Below are positions 1 to 6,517 of a stretch of 15,333 nt of DNA, piece after piece; the stretch's first letter is position 1, and every line of letters starts with the position of its first letter. The translations under genes were made by a program, and so were the position numbers. Source of the DNA: an uncultured Eubacteriales bacterium (GTDB lineage Bacteria > Bacillota > Clostridia > Oscillospirales > Oscillospiraceae); contig CAJKNS010000022.1 of the NCBI GenBank assembly GCA_905201305.1, positions 1 through 15,333 on the forward strand, in the 5' to 3' direction. The notes beneath the pieces were generated by a model that had not been told where the DNA came from, did not search any database, and saw nothing but the letters and a program-made list of their open reading frames with translations.

Positions 1-1
1 T

Positions 2-1525
2 ATGGTCGCTGCTGCAAAAGCAGCCGATGCCGGAAAGAAAGTTATCGTGCTGGAGAAAATGCACGAGGTGGGCGGCAGCGCATGGTATGCCGCGGGCTTC
101 CGCTGCCATTGGAGCAAGTGGCATGAAGCAGCTGGCGCCAAGGACAAGCGCAAGAAGGAATACGAGCGCTTTCTCAAAATGGTGGACGGCAACGTCAATC
201 CCAAGCTGCTTTGGCGGATGTTTGAAGCCAATGCAGAGTTCATCGATTGGCTGATCGATGAGCACGATTTGGCTTCCGCCTACAAGCTGGCGAAAACGCC
301 CATGGGCTTGGGGCTGGAGAGCACCTTTGAATGGGAGCGCGCCGGTACCAGAATCGACAAAATGATCGGTCCCGGTGAGGGCGGCTGGTACATGACCACC
401 CATCTGCGGGATGATTTCCTGAAAAAGGGCGGCGAAATTCTCTACAAAACACCTGCCAAGCATATTCTTACAGATGAAACCGGCGCAGTTTCCGGTGTCA
501 TTGCCCAGGACGAGGGCGGTGAAATCCGGATTGCATGTCCTGCTGTAATTATTGCCACCGGCTGCTTTAGCCGCAACAAGGAGCTCATGAACCGCTTCCA
601 GCCCATGTTCTATCAAAACGAGGGCAAGGATCCCATCCACATTTTTGCGGGTGCAGGCTCCAACGGCGACGGCATTCTCATGTGCGAGGAGCTGGGTGCA
701 GACATCGATTATGTCAACCGGCGTGTGAATATGTTTGGTCCCATGCGTCATCCCTATCCCTGCGTCAGCCTGAACATTGCCCTTGGAAACAGCGGCTTCT
801 GCATCGGCACCCAGGGCGACATTTTCGAAGGTTCCCTTGGCATGCAGGAGGTCAGCCCCCTGACGAAGGATCCCAAGTGGCACATCTGGAAGATCGTGGA
901 TCACAACATTGCTGAAGGTGCCATTGCCAATGCCATGGAGCAGCCGGAGCAGTCCCCTGGCATGAACCTCAAGGCGTTCATGGTGAACTGGGAGGATGTG
1001 CTCAGGGAAGAAGCCATTCCCGAGGACAGCGGAATCGATGATGCCGTGGTGATTGCCGATACGCTGGAGGAGCTGGCAAAGAAGCTGGGCGTGGACGAGA
1101 AAACCTTCCTCCAGCATGTGGCGGAATACAATGAATCCACCAGGCATCCGGCTCCCGCTGGCGGTATGCCGCCCATGATGATGGACGACGAAGACGACGA
1201 GGACAAGCCCGACCCCGAGATGATGGCAAAACTGTTTGGCGCGCCTAAGCCCCTGCTGCCCATTGGCGAGGGTCCTTTCTATGCCTTGAAGCTCAAGATG
1301 TTCCACGAGAATGCGGTGGGCGGCATGACCATTGACGAAAACGCCTCTGTTTTGAAAAACGGAACTCCCATTCCCGGACTGTATGCGGCGGGTGACACCA
1401 CCCGGGGCATTATGATTCCCGGTGATGTGGGTGTTGGCTACATCGAGGGCGTGTTTACTGCGCTGACCCAGGCATTCAACGAGGGGTATATTGCCGGTGT
1501 GGCTGCCACTGAATATCTGGGATAA
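2..1525 (+). CDS. FAD-dependent oxidoreductase, fumarate reductase/3-ketosteroid dehydrogenase-like flavoprotein (5' partial)
   Basis: This is the 3' part of a flavoprotein of the FAD-binding-2 family (fumarate reductase, urocanate reductase and ketosteroid dehydrogenase relatives). The first visible residues, VAAAKAADAGKKVIVLEK, are the second half of the Rossmann dinucleotide fold ending in the ribose-binding Glu18. The preceding GxGxxG strand lies outside the window, so the ATG at base 2 is probably internal and not the start. GGSAW (24-28) follows as in the family. Near the C terminus, ENAVGGMTIDE and GLYAAGD (459-465) form the second FAD-contact region. Residues about 385-412 are a Pro/Met-rich, very acidic insert (DDEDDEDKPDPE) in or near the substrate-capping region, which looks lineage-specific. 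No heme or FMN-binding domain is visible in the 507 residues seen. The substrate cannot be told from sequence. The gene ends 60 bases before a convergent symporter gene and shares a terminator with it. Confidence 0.85.
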   Translation: MVAAAKAADAGKKVIVLEKMHEVGGSAWYAAGFRCHWSKWHEAAGAKDKRKKEYERFLKMVDGNVNPKLLWRMFEANAEFIDWLIDEHDLASAYKLAKTPMGLGLESTFEWERAGTRIDKMIGPGEGGWYMTTHLRDDFLKKGGEILYKTPAKHILTDETGAVSGVIAQDEGGEIRIACPAVIIATGCFSRNKELMNRFQPMFYQNEGKDPIHIFAGAGSNGDGILMCEELGADIDYVNRRVNMFGPMRHPYPCVSLNIALGNSGFCIGTQGDIFEGSLGMQEVSPLTKDPKWHIWKIVDHNIAEGAIANAMEQPEQSPGMNLKAFMVNWEDVLREEAIPEDSGIDDAVVIADTLEELAKKLGVDEKTFLQHVAEYNESTRHPAPAGGMPPMMMDDEDDEDKPDPEMMAKLFGAPKPLLPIGEGPFYALKLKMFHENAVGGMTIDENASVLKNGTPIPGLYAAGDTTRGIMIPGDVGVGYIEGVFTALTQAFNEGYIAGVAATEYLG

Positions 1526-1541
1526 TCCCCATCAGACCAAT

Positions 1542-1575
1542 AAAAACTCCGGACTGGTTACAGTCCGGAGTTTTA
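1542..1575. terminator. Bidirectional intrinsic terminator between convergent genes
   Basis: A perfect 13-bp stem (AAAACTCCGGACT at 1543-1555 with AGTCCGGAGTTTT at 1562-1574) encloses a 6-base loop. The A-run on one side and T-run on the other give a U-tract in both directions. It lies between the stop codon of the flavoprotein gene and that of the symporter gene, so it can end both transcripts. Confidence 0.9.
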
Positions 1576-1585
1576 TGATGTTCGT

Positions 1586-2998
1586 TTACTTTTCTACCTT
1601 GTCACCGGCATGCTTATCCCGATCAATGCCGCGGATATTCTTGACCACCATGCTGGTGAGCGCGAACAGTGCAATGACGTTGGGGATGACCATCAGGTTG
1701 TTGAACATGTCGGACAGCTCCCAAACCAGATCGTTGGAGGCAAGGGTGCCCAGGAAGATGAACACCAGCGCAATGACCATGTAGAGCTTGGTTACCTTGC
1801 CCTTGAACATGTATTCCACATTCACCTTGCCGAACAGGTTCCAGCCGAGAATGGTGGAGAAGGCAAAGAAGAACAGAGCAATTGCTACAAATGCGGAGCC
1901 AAGCTGGCTGCCCATGACGCTACCAAAGGCGGTCTGCGCCAGGTTTGCCTTGCCGATGGTCTCGGTGACAGCGCCGGTATAACCGTTTGCCAGAATGCCA
2001 TCGGGGGTGTAAAGGGTGGAGATGATAACCAGAGCGTTGAGGGTCAGCACAACGAAGGTGTCGATGAACACGCCGATCATGGCAACGCAGCCTTGCTCAT
2101 GGGGATTCTTGACATTTGCAAGAGCATGGGCATGGGGGGTAGAGCCCATACCGGCTTCGTTGGAGAACAGGCCGCGCTTTGCGCCCTGAGAAATTGCAAT
2201 TTTAATGGCTGCACCAAAGCCGCCGCCGATGATCGCCTGAGGCTGGAATGCATACTTGAAGATCATTGCAAAGGTAGCGGGGATGTACTTGATTCGAAGC
2301 ACCAGCACAACAAGACCGCCTACCAGGAACAGCGCTGCCATAATGGGAACAATCTTCTCGGTGACGGATGCCAGACGGCTGACGCCACCCAGGAAGATGA
2401 CGGCGCAGATGGCAACAAGCACGATGCCTACAATCCAGGAGGGGATACCAAATGCATTGTTAAAGGTGGAGCCGATGGAATTGGACTGTACCATGCAGCC
2501 GAAGAAGCCCAGCGCCAGCGTGATGGCAATGGCGAAGAAGCCCGCAAGGAAACGACCAAAGCCGCCGGTAAATGCGGTGCGGATATAGTAGACCGGACCG
2601 CCTTTGATGGAGCCGTCGGCGCCATTTCTGCGGGTCATAATGGCAAGGGTTGCTTCTGCATAGATGGTAGCCATGCCGAAGAATGCGATGATCCACATCC
2701 AGAAAATTGCGCCGGGACCGCCGGTGAGAATTGCACCGGATGCGCCAACGATGTTGCCGGTACCAACCTGGGCGGCAATGGCGGTAGCAAGTGCCTGGAA
2801 GGAGGTCATGCTGTGGGTGTGCTTCTCGCCCTTCAGGGAGAGGTTGCCGAATACCCGGCGCATGCCTTCACCGAAATAACGTACCTGAACGAATTTCGTC
2901 TTCACGGAATACCAAAGACCTACCGCAATCAGCAAAAATACCAGAATGTAGTCTGACAGATAGGCGTTGATGGTTTGTACGATGGATAGTAGTGTCAT
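1586..2998 (-). CDS. Sodium:alanine (glycine) symporter, AGCS family
   Basis: A 470-residue integral membrane protein of the alanine-or-glycine:cation symporter family (AgcS/AlsT/DagA type), which imports small neutral amino acids with Na+. Family signatures are QVGTGNIVGASGAILTGGPG (77-96) in an early membrane helix, GGPVYYI (133-139), and SNEAGMGSTPHAHA in the second half. Numerous hydrophobic helices run through the protein and a short charged tail (RGIDRDKHAGDKVEK) ends it. The open frame extends 24 codons further upstream, but the ATG at 2998 is chosen because a perfect AAGGAGG sits 9 bases before it and the extra codons lie across a transcription terminator. The gene is preceded by a glycine riboswitch and terminator, which points to glycine as ligand and probably as a transported substrate. 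It is a single-gene transcription unit ending at the shared terminator with the flavoprotein gene. Confidence 0.95.
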   Translation of the reverse strand: MTLLSIVQTINAYLSDYILVFLLIAVGLWYSVKTKFVQVRYFGEGMRRVFGNLSLKGEKHTHSMTSFQALATAIAAQVGTGNIVGASGAILTGGPGAIFWMWIIAFFGMATIYAEATLAIMTRRNGADGSIKGGPVYYIRTAFTGGFGRFLAGFFAIAITLALGFFGCMVQSNSIGSTFNNAFGIPSWIVGIVLVAICAVIFLGGVSRLASVTEKIVPIMAALFLVGGLVVLVLRIKYIPATFAMIFKYAFQPQAIIGGGFGAAIKIAISQGAKRGLFSNEAGMGSTPHAHALANVKNPHEQGCVAMIGVFIDTFVVLTLNALVIISTLYTPDGILANGYTGAVTETIGKANLAQTAFGSVMGSQLGSAFVAIALFFFAFSTILGWNLFGKVNVEYMFKGKVTKLYMVIALVFIFLGTLASNDLVWELSDMFNNLMVIPNVIALFALTSMVVKNIRGIDRDKHAGDKVEK

Positions 2999-3007
2999 GT
3001 CCTTTTT

Positions 3008-3014
3008 CCTCCTT
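3008..3014 (-). promoter_or_regulatory. Ribosome binding site that fixes the symporter start
   Basis: On the minus strand AAGGAGG lies 9 bases before the ATG at 2998. It supports this ATG over the in-frame ATG at 3070, whose reading would cross the leader terminator. Confidence 0.85.
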
Positions 3015-3021
3015 AAAAATG

Positions 3022-3046
3022 AAAAAAAGTGACCAAATTGGCCACT
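3022..3046 (-). terminator. Leader intrinsic terminator of the glycine riboswitch
   Basis: On the minus strand a stem AGTGGCC/GGTCACT (3028-3046, one G-U pair, loop AATTT) is followed immediately by seven T. It lies between the glycine aptamer and the ribosome binding site of the symporter gene, the standard position for an expression platform working by premature transcription termination. Confidence 0.8.
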
Positions 3047-3107
3047 CTGAAAAAAGATACAGACAAACAAGCACCCCGATATCCCGCGGAGATAGAGGAT
3101 GTATGTT

Positions 3108-3186
3108 CTCTGTCTGTTTGCCTGAGAGATTCAGCTCCATTGGAACCTTACACCTTCGGCACCCACAAACATGGGATTTTCCAGAG
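3108..3186 (-). ncRNA. Glycine riboswitch aptamer (apparently single)
   Basis: Read on the minus strand, the conserved core of the glycine aptamer is visible: GCCGAAGG (3153-3160), CTCTCAGG (3121-3128), then CAAACAGACAGAG closing the structure. A P1 helix can form between CTCTG (3182-3186) and CAGAG (3108-3112). An internal hairpin CCCA/TGGG precedes GCCGAAGG, and a wobble-rich stem GGTTCC/GGAGCT lies between the two core strands. Only one full aptamer is seen; about 50 bases of leader upstream contain weak hairpins but no second core. Glycine riboswitches are known upstream of sodium:alanine symporter genes as well as glycine-cleavage genes. Whether glycine turns this one on or off cannot be read with certainty. 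The minus-strand linker TGTCTGT (3059-3065) can pair with ACAGACA at the 3' edge of the aptamer (3111-3117) and may be part of the switch. Confidence 0.88.
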
Positions 3187-3242
3187 CGTCCTCGATCTCC
3201 AGTCTTCAAAATGAATTCAAGAGACTTCACCGGACGTGAAAT

Positions 3243-3271
3243 ATACTAGCATATGAAAGATTTCCTGTCAA
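3243..3271 (-). promoter_or_regulatory. Sigma-A-type promoter for riboswitch and symporter
   Basis: The minus strand reads TTGACA (3266-3271), a 17-base spacer, then TAGTAT (3243-3248). This is near consensus and starts transcription at about 3236, some 50 bases before the glycine aptamer. The bases just downstream (3226-3240) form a small inverted repeat TTCAC/GTGAA. From here to 3381 I see no gene or other clear site apart from a 10-bp palindrome TGCAATTGCA at 3330-3339. Confidence 0.85.
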
Positions 3272-3381
3272 TATGCAATTTAACATTTTACTTCACTAGT
3301 GCCTTACAAAATTTATGCAAAGGAAACGCTGCAATTGCAACAAAGTGTTCAATTTCTGCATGAAATGACAGGCGAAGAAGC

Positions 3382-3419
3382 AATGGGCGTGCCACACGAT
3401 TCTGCGCAGCACGCCCATT
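3382..3419 (-). terminator. Probable terminator of the lipoprotein/NTF2-like unit
   Basis: An 11-bp perfect stem (AATGGGCGTGC at 3382-3392 with GCACGCCCATT at 3409-3419, 16-base loop) begins 3 bases after the stop codon of the last NTF2-like gene. On the minus strand the following tract is only moderately T-rich (ATTGCTTCTT), so termination may be partial. No other terminator is seen before the symporter promoter. Confidence 0.65.
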
Positions 3420-3422
3420 TTG

Positions 3423-4976
3423 TTACTTCGTCTGATCGCCGACCTTGCGCTGGTCGCAGAAGCTGGCGATACAGGTAAACAGCTCGTCGCCCTGAGGACG
3501 CATGTTGATGGATTTGCAGCGGTCACAATAGCTGTAGGCAAGGGATGCCTTCAGCGGGAACTGACCGTTGCCGGTGATATACACATGGCTGTCGGCGGGA
3601 ACCTCGGGGACGGTTTCCAGGGGCAGCTTTTCGATATCGTAGTTGTGGGGGCCGTTCACCGCGGGCTTGGTGGGATCGTCCGCCTGATACTCGATGTAGG
3701 TATGGTCGCCCTCCGTGCGAACGGAGAACTTGATATCGCCCTTGGGATTGTCCTTGCCCATGGGCAGATAATAAACCGGGAAATCCTTGCCAATGGCGGG
3801 AATGGAGTACATCGCCTGCTCGGGATATGCCACGCATGCCATCGCGCCGATCACTGCCTCGTTGCCAACGCCGGTAATCACGTGCATGGCGCCCTTCTTT
3901 ACCTTGCCGCTGGCATAAATGACAGCGTTGCGAAGGTAGGTGGCATTCCAGTGATCGTTTGCCTGAGGAGGACCACCAGGACCACCGGGACCACCGGGAC
4001 CACCAGCACCGCCAGGAGCACCACCGGGCGCTCCACCAGGTCCGCCAGCAGGCTTTTCGCCGCCGGGTGCACCACCCTTAGGCGCACCGCCAGGACCACC
4101 GGGGCCACCGCCGGGCCCACCCATCTGCATGGGAATATCTACAGCGCCAACGATCTTGCCAAAGCGCTCAATGTTCAGGCTGACCTTCAGCTGCGCCTTC
4201 TTGGTGTAGGTGTTGTCATCGTCCATGGTCTTGTAGGGCAGCGGGAAGGGGACGGAGTTCTGCACCAGCTGTACGGGCGTATAATCCGTATGCAGCGGAC
4301 CACCATCCTGAAGCCACAGACCGGTGCCGGATTCCGGAGGATCCAGCGTAGGCTTTGCAGCAGCACCGCCGGGAGGAGGACCGCCGGGACCTGCCTGAGG
4401 ATTCACCAGCTGCTCATATTTGCTGTGCGCCTGATTGCCGTCGTCGAAGGAGCCGCCCAGATCCGGGCAGACCTGCTCATGGAGATATTTCCACTCGCCA
4501 TTCTCGAAGATAAAGTCGGAGCCATAGCGCTCCCACAGGGTCATGCAGCGGCACTTGAGGTTGGCGTTCAGCGTAGAGAACAGGATACCGGGGGTCAGGA
4601 ACGAGGCACGGGCAGTGCCGCCGTCGTCCGCGACCTCCACAATGTCGGTGGCAAGGGTGTGCATGGCAAGCTCACGGCAGGCTCTTGCATCGAAATGACC
4701 GATTTCTGGCAGAATATTCAGCATCTGCTGATAGCCCCGCTGACCGCCGCAGTTATAGGTGGTGACATTGTTATAATAAACGCTGTCATAGCCGCGCATT
4801 CTGCCGAAGGAATGCGCCCAGGAGGTGTCATCGCTGTGGGACCAGACCTGTCCCCATTCCTCATCGCCAAAGGACTTTGCGTGGAGGAATGCATGACGGG
4901 CGTGGAGTGTTTCTGCTGCCTGCGCGCCTTCTGCGTTGTGAATGCGCTGCTCCAGACTCAAATAGCTTTTTCTCAT
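3423..4976 (-). CDS. NTF2/SnoaL-like protein fused through a collagen-like linker to an unassigned C-terminal domain
   Basis: A 517-residue protein, more than twice as long as its two upstream paralogs. Residues 1-190 form an NTF2/SnoaL-type domain, with VEVADDGGTARA-like strand (113-124) and EWKYLH (161-166) aligning with the same positions in both neighbours. A short Gly/Pro stretch (194-205) follows, then residues 242-257 resemble the C-terminal tail motif of the paralogs (PFPLPYKT). Residues 286-337 are a Gly/Pro/Ala-rich collagen-like linker. Residues 338-517 are a further domain I do not recognise, ending in four cysteines spaced C-x2-C-x14-C-x4-C (484, 487, 502, 507), a possible metal site. 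No signal peptide or membrane segment is visible. The ribosome binding site AAGGAGG overlaps the stop codon of the gene before it, so translation is probably coupled. Function is unknown. The NTF2 fold includes dehydratases, isomerases and non-catalytic ligand binders, so enzyme activity is only a possibility. Confidence 0.8.
   Translation of the reverse strand: MRKSYLSLEQRIHNAEGAQAAETLHARHAFLHAKSFGDEEWGQVWSHSDDTSWAHSFGRMRGYDSVYYNNVTTYNCGGQRGYQQMLNILPEIGHFDARACRELAMHTLATDIVEVADDGGTARASFLTPGILFSTLNANLKCRCMTLWERYGSDFIFENGEWKYLHEQVCPDLGGSFDDGNQAHSKYEQLVNPQAGPGGPPPGGAAAKPTLDPPESGTGLWLQDGGPLHTDYTPVQLVQNSVPFPLPYKTMDDDNTYTKKAQLKVSLNIERFGKIVGAVDIPMQMGGPGGGPGGPGGAPKGGAPGGEKPAGGPGGAPGGAPGGAGGPGGPGGPGGPPQANDHWNATYLRNAVIYASGKVKKGAMHVITGVGNEAVIGAMACVAYPEQAMYSIPAIGKDFPVYYLPMGKDNPKGDIKFSVRTEGDHTYIEYQADDPTKPAVNGPHNYDIEKLPLETVPEVPADSHVYITGNGQFPLKASLAYSYCDRCKSINMRPQGDELFTCIASFCDQRKVGDQTK
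3967..4121. repeat. Imperfect short tandem repeat encoding the Gly/Pro linker
   Basis: The plus strand shows repeated GGACCACC / GGTGCACC-like 9-mer units, read on the minus strand as GGP, GGA and GAP tripeptides. It codes for residues 286-337 of the long NTF2-like protein. Such a repeat is prone to slippage, so linker length may vary between strains. Confidence 0.8.
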
Positions 4977-4988
4977 GGTATCGCCTCC

Positions 4989-5726
4989 TTATGCGTCGTA
5001 GTTGGGATGCCCCTCGGGACCGTAGCTCAGCTCGTCCGTAAACGTCTCATAGGGACCGTTCAGGGGCGGATAGTTGTCGCACCAGGTATAGGAGGGATCA
5101 TGGGCAAGCATGGAAATGGTGGGCGTACCGAAATCGATTTCGTCCCGACCGGTGCCGCGGATATAGATGGACTGAAGCTCGCCAACAGAGTGTCCGGTTT
5201 TGTTGATAAAGTCATTGGAGAAAATGACGTGCCATATCTTCCAGCCGCCGGGCTCCTTGATAAAGTCGGCGCAGATTTTCTGGCAGTTCCAGGTGCAGTC
5301 CGCCTCACCGTTTGCCAGAGGATAGCAGTCGGTGCCGATGGAGTACCAGGTACCCTGTGCGGTTTTGCCGTCCTCCGCCAGAGTGACATTGGGGGTAGAC
5401 AGGGGATGGAACAGAAAGCGACCATAGCCGGAGGGAGCGTCGGGCTTACCGATGGCGCTGAGCTCCTGACGAACCCGGGCGTCATACTCCGTCACATAAT
5501 AGCGGCGAATTTCATCCATGCCCACATAGTAGCCCCAGTTCTTGCCGAAGGATGCAGTTGCCTGATTTTCGGGAAGCTGAACCCAAAGCTCCTCCAGCTC
5601 CTGGGCGTGCTGCTCCTGTGCCTCGTAGATGGTACGGCGGCTCATCAGATCCTTGATGGTTTCAGTGTCCCAGACCCGGAGGATGCGTTCCTCATTGGAA
5701 CGGGTAACGGTTTTTTTCTTTGCCAT
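4989..5726 (-). CDS. NTF2/SnoaL-like family protein (second paralog)
   Basis: A 245-residue soluble protein of the nuclear transport factor 2 / SnoaL-like superfamily, whose cone-shaped fold binds small molecules and in some members catalyses dehydration or isomerisation. It aligns with both neighbours over GYYVGMDEIRRYY (65-77), LAEDGKTAQG (116-125) and GWKIWH (161-166), and ends in a tail motif PPLNGPYETFTDELSYG (220-236). A basic N terminus (MAKKKTVTR) and several cysteines (134, 144, 148, 152, 216) are present; no signal peptide. The start at 5726 is supported by AAGGAGG, which overlaps the stop codon of the upstream gene, leaving an 11-base gap. The same arrangement recurs at the next junction, so the three genes form one translationally coupled set. 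Specific function is not recognisable. Confidence 0.82.
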   Translation of the reverse strand: MAKKKTVTRSNEERILRVWDTETIKDLMSRRTIYEAQEQHAQELEELWVQLPENQATASFGKNWGYYVGMDEIRRYYVTEYDARVRQELSAIGKPDAPSGYGRFLFHPLSTPNVTLAEDGKTAQGTWYSIGTDCYPLANGEADCTWNCQKICADFIKEPGGWKIWHVIFSNDFINKTGHSVGELQSIYIRGTGRDEIDFGTPTISMLAHDPSYTWCDNYPPLNGPYETFTDELSYGPEGHPNYDA

Positions 5727-5737
5727 GGTGCTCCTCC

Positions 5738-6466
5738 TTATATTCCGTAGCTGAAGGTCTCAGCAAAGGTGGTATAGGGCTTGGGCAGCGGGGGATAGAC
5801 GGTGGCACTGCGGGAGCCGGAATATGCTTCGTGCAGCGTGACCTTTGTGCCGGGCTCCGGGGGAGTCAGACCGCGGAGGGACTCGAACTCCGCAAGCTCC
5901 GGGAATTCCGGAACATCGGGCTTGCCCCACTGGCTGCCTGCCTGGGCATTGATATCCTCCAGATACTGCATGTGGAGAATCTTCCACTGATCGTTTTCAT
6001 AGACGAAGTCCATGCAGATGGTGCCGTAAATCCAGTTGGATACGGGTCCGCGAGTATCCACGGTGGTGTTGTAGCCAAAGATGCAGCAGAAAGCCTTTGC
6101 GGTTTCGCCGTCCTCTGCCACCTCGATCACATAGTTGCTGATGGATTTCAGCTCCAGAAGACCGATGCCGAAGATCTCATCATCGTTTTTCCCCTCAAAT
6201 TTCTCGGGGAATTTTGCTCTCAGACACTGGGCGACCTTTGCGGTGTAGCCGGGGAACCAGCCGAAATAGTCCCGCACCTGCGCCTGACCTACATACCAGC
6301 CGCCGTTGACGCCATAGCAGATGTCATCCCGGGTGGACCAGAGATCGTCTACAATGGCTGCTTCCTTTTTCAGCAGCAGGTAGTGCATGAATTTGCCCAT
6401 CTGGTTTTTTACGTCTCGCCGGTCTTCCCAGCGTTCTACCAGATGCTCAATTTGCAGATTTGTCAT
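5738..6466 (-). CDS. NTF2/SnoaL-like family protein (first paralog)
   Basis: A 242-residue soluble protein, first of three NTF2/SnoaL-like paralogs. Shared landmarks are GGWYVGQAQVRDYF (55-68), VAEDGETAKA (116-125), QWKILH (160-165) and the tail PPLPKPYTTFAETFSYG (225-241). The family's usual core is about 130-170 residues, so each paralog has about 60-80 extra C-terminal residues ending in this conserved tail. No signal peptide or membrane segment is seen. An AAGGAGGT site lies about 6 bases before the ATG at 6466. It follows the lipoprotein gene by 51 bases, with a strong hairpin but no visible promoter in the gap, so it is probably read from the lipoprotein promoter. Function is unknown; small-molecule binding or conversion is inferred from fold only. 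Confidence 0.82.
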   Translation of the reverse strand: MTNLQIEHLVERWEDRRDVKNQMGKFMHYLLLKKEAAIVDDLWSTRDDICYGVNGGWYVGQAQVRDYFGWFPGYTAKVAQCLRAKFPEKFEGKNDDEIFGIGLLELKSISNYVIEVAEDGETAKAFCCIFGYNTTVDTRGPVSNWIYGTICMDFVYENDQWKILHMQYLEDINAQAGSQWGKPDVPEFPELAEFESLRGLTPPEPGTKVTLHEAYSGSRSATVYPPLPKPYTTFAETFSYGI

Positions 6467-6488
6467 AGGGTTACCTCCTTCTATTGCT

Positions 6489-6510
6489 GGGGCAGGCGTT
6501 TGCCTGCCCC
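6489..6510. other. Strong intercistronic hairpin without U-tract
   Basis: A perfect 9-bp GC-rich stem (GGGGCAGGC / GCCTGCCCC) with a 4-base GTTT loop sits between the lipoprotein stop codon and the first NTF2-like gene. On the minus strand it is followed by AGCAATAG, not by T, so it is a poor intrinsic terminator. It may stabilise the lipoprotein mRNA 3' end or set unequal expression across the unit. Confidence 0.75.
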
Positions 6511-6517
6511 GGTTAAA

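Noticed and set aside
1610..2956. Plus-strand open frame of 448 codons opposite the symporter
   Set aside because: Antisense to a well-conserved membrane transporter and rich in residues typical of reverse-frame readings; no support as a gene.
3226..3240. Inverted repeat TTCAC-N5-GTGAA next to the symporter promoter
   Set aside because: Too short, and it straddles the predicted transcription start, so neither an operator nor an RNA hairpin can be claimed.
3330..3339. Palindrome TGCAATTGCA between symporter promoter and NTF2 terminator
   Set aside because: A single 10-bp palindrome in AT-rich intergenic DNA is expected by chance and has no positional relation to a promoter.
3967..4121. Possible CRISPR-like or satellite array in the GGACCACC repeats
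   Set aside because: Repeats are short, imperfect, without spacers, and keep the reading frame as Gly/Pro codons of a coding gene.
3420..5750. Very long open frame on the plus strand (776 codons) opposite the NTF2-like genes
   Set aside because: It lies antisense to three clearly homologous genes with good ribosome binding sites, has no recognisable domain and crosses their junctions. It is an effect of GC-rich codon use.
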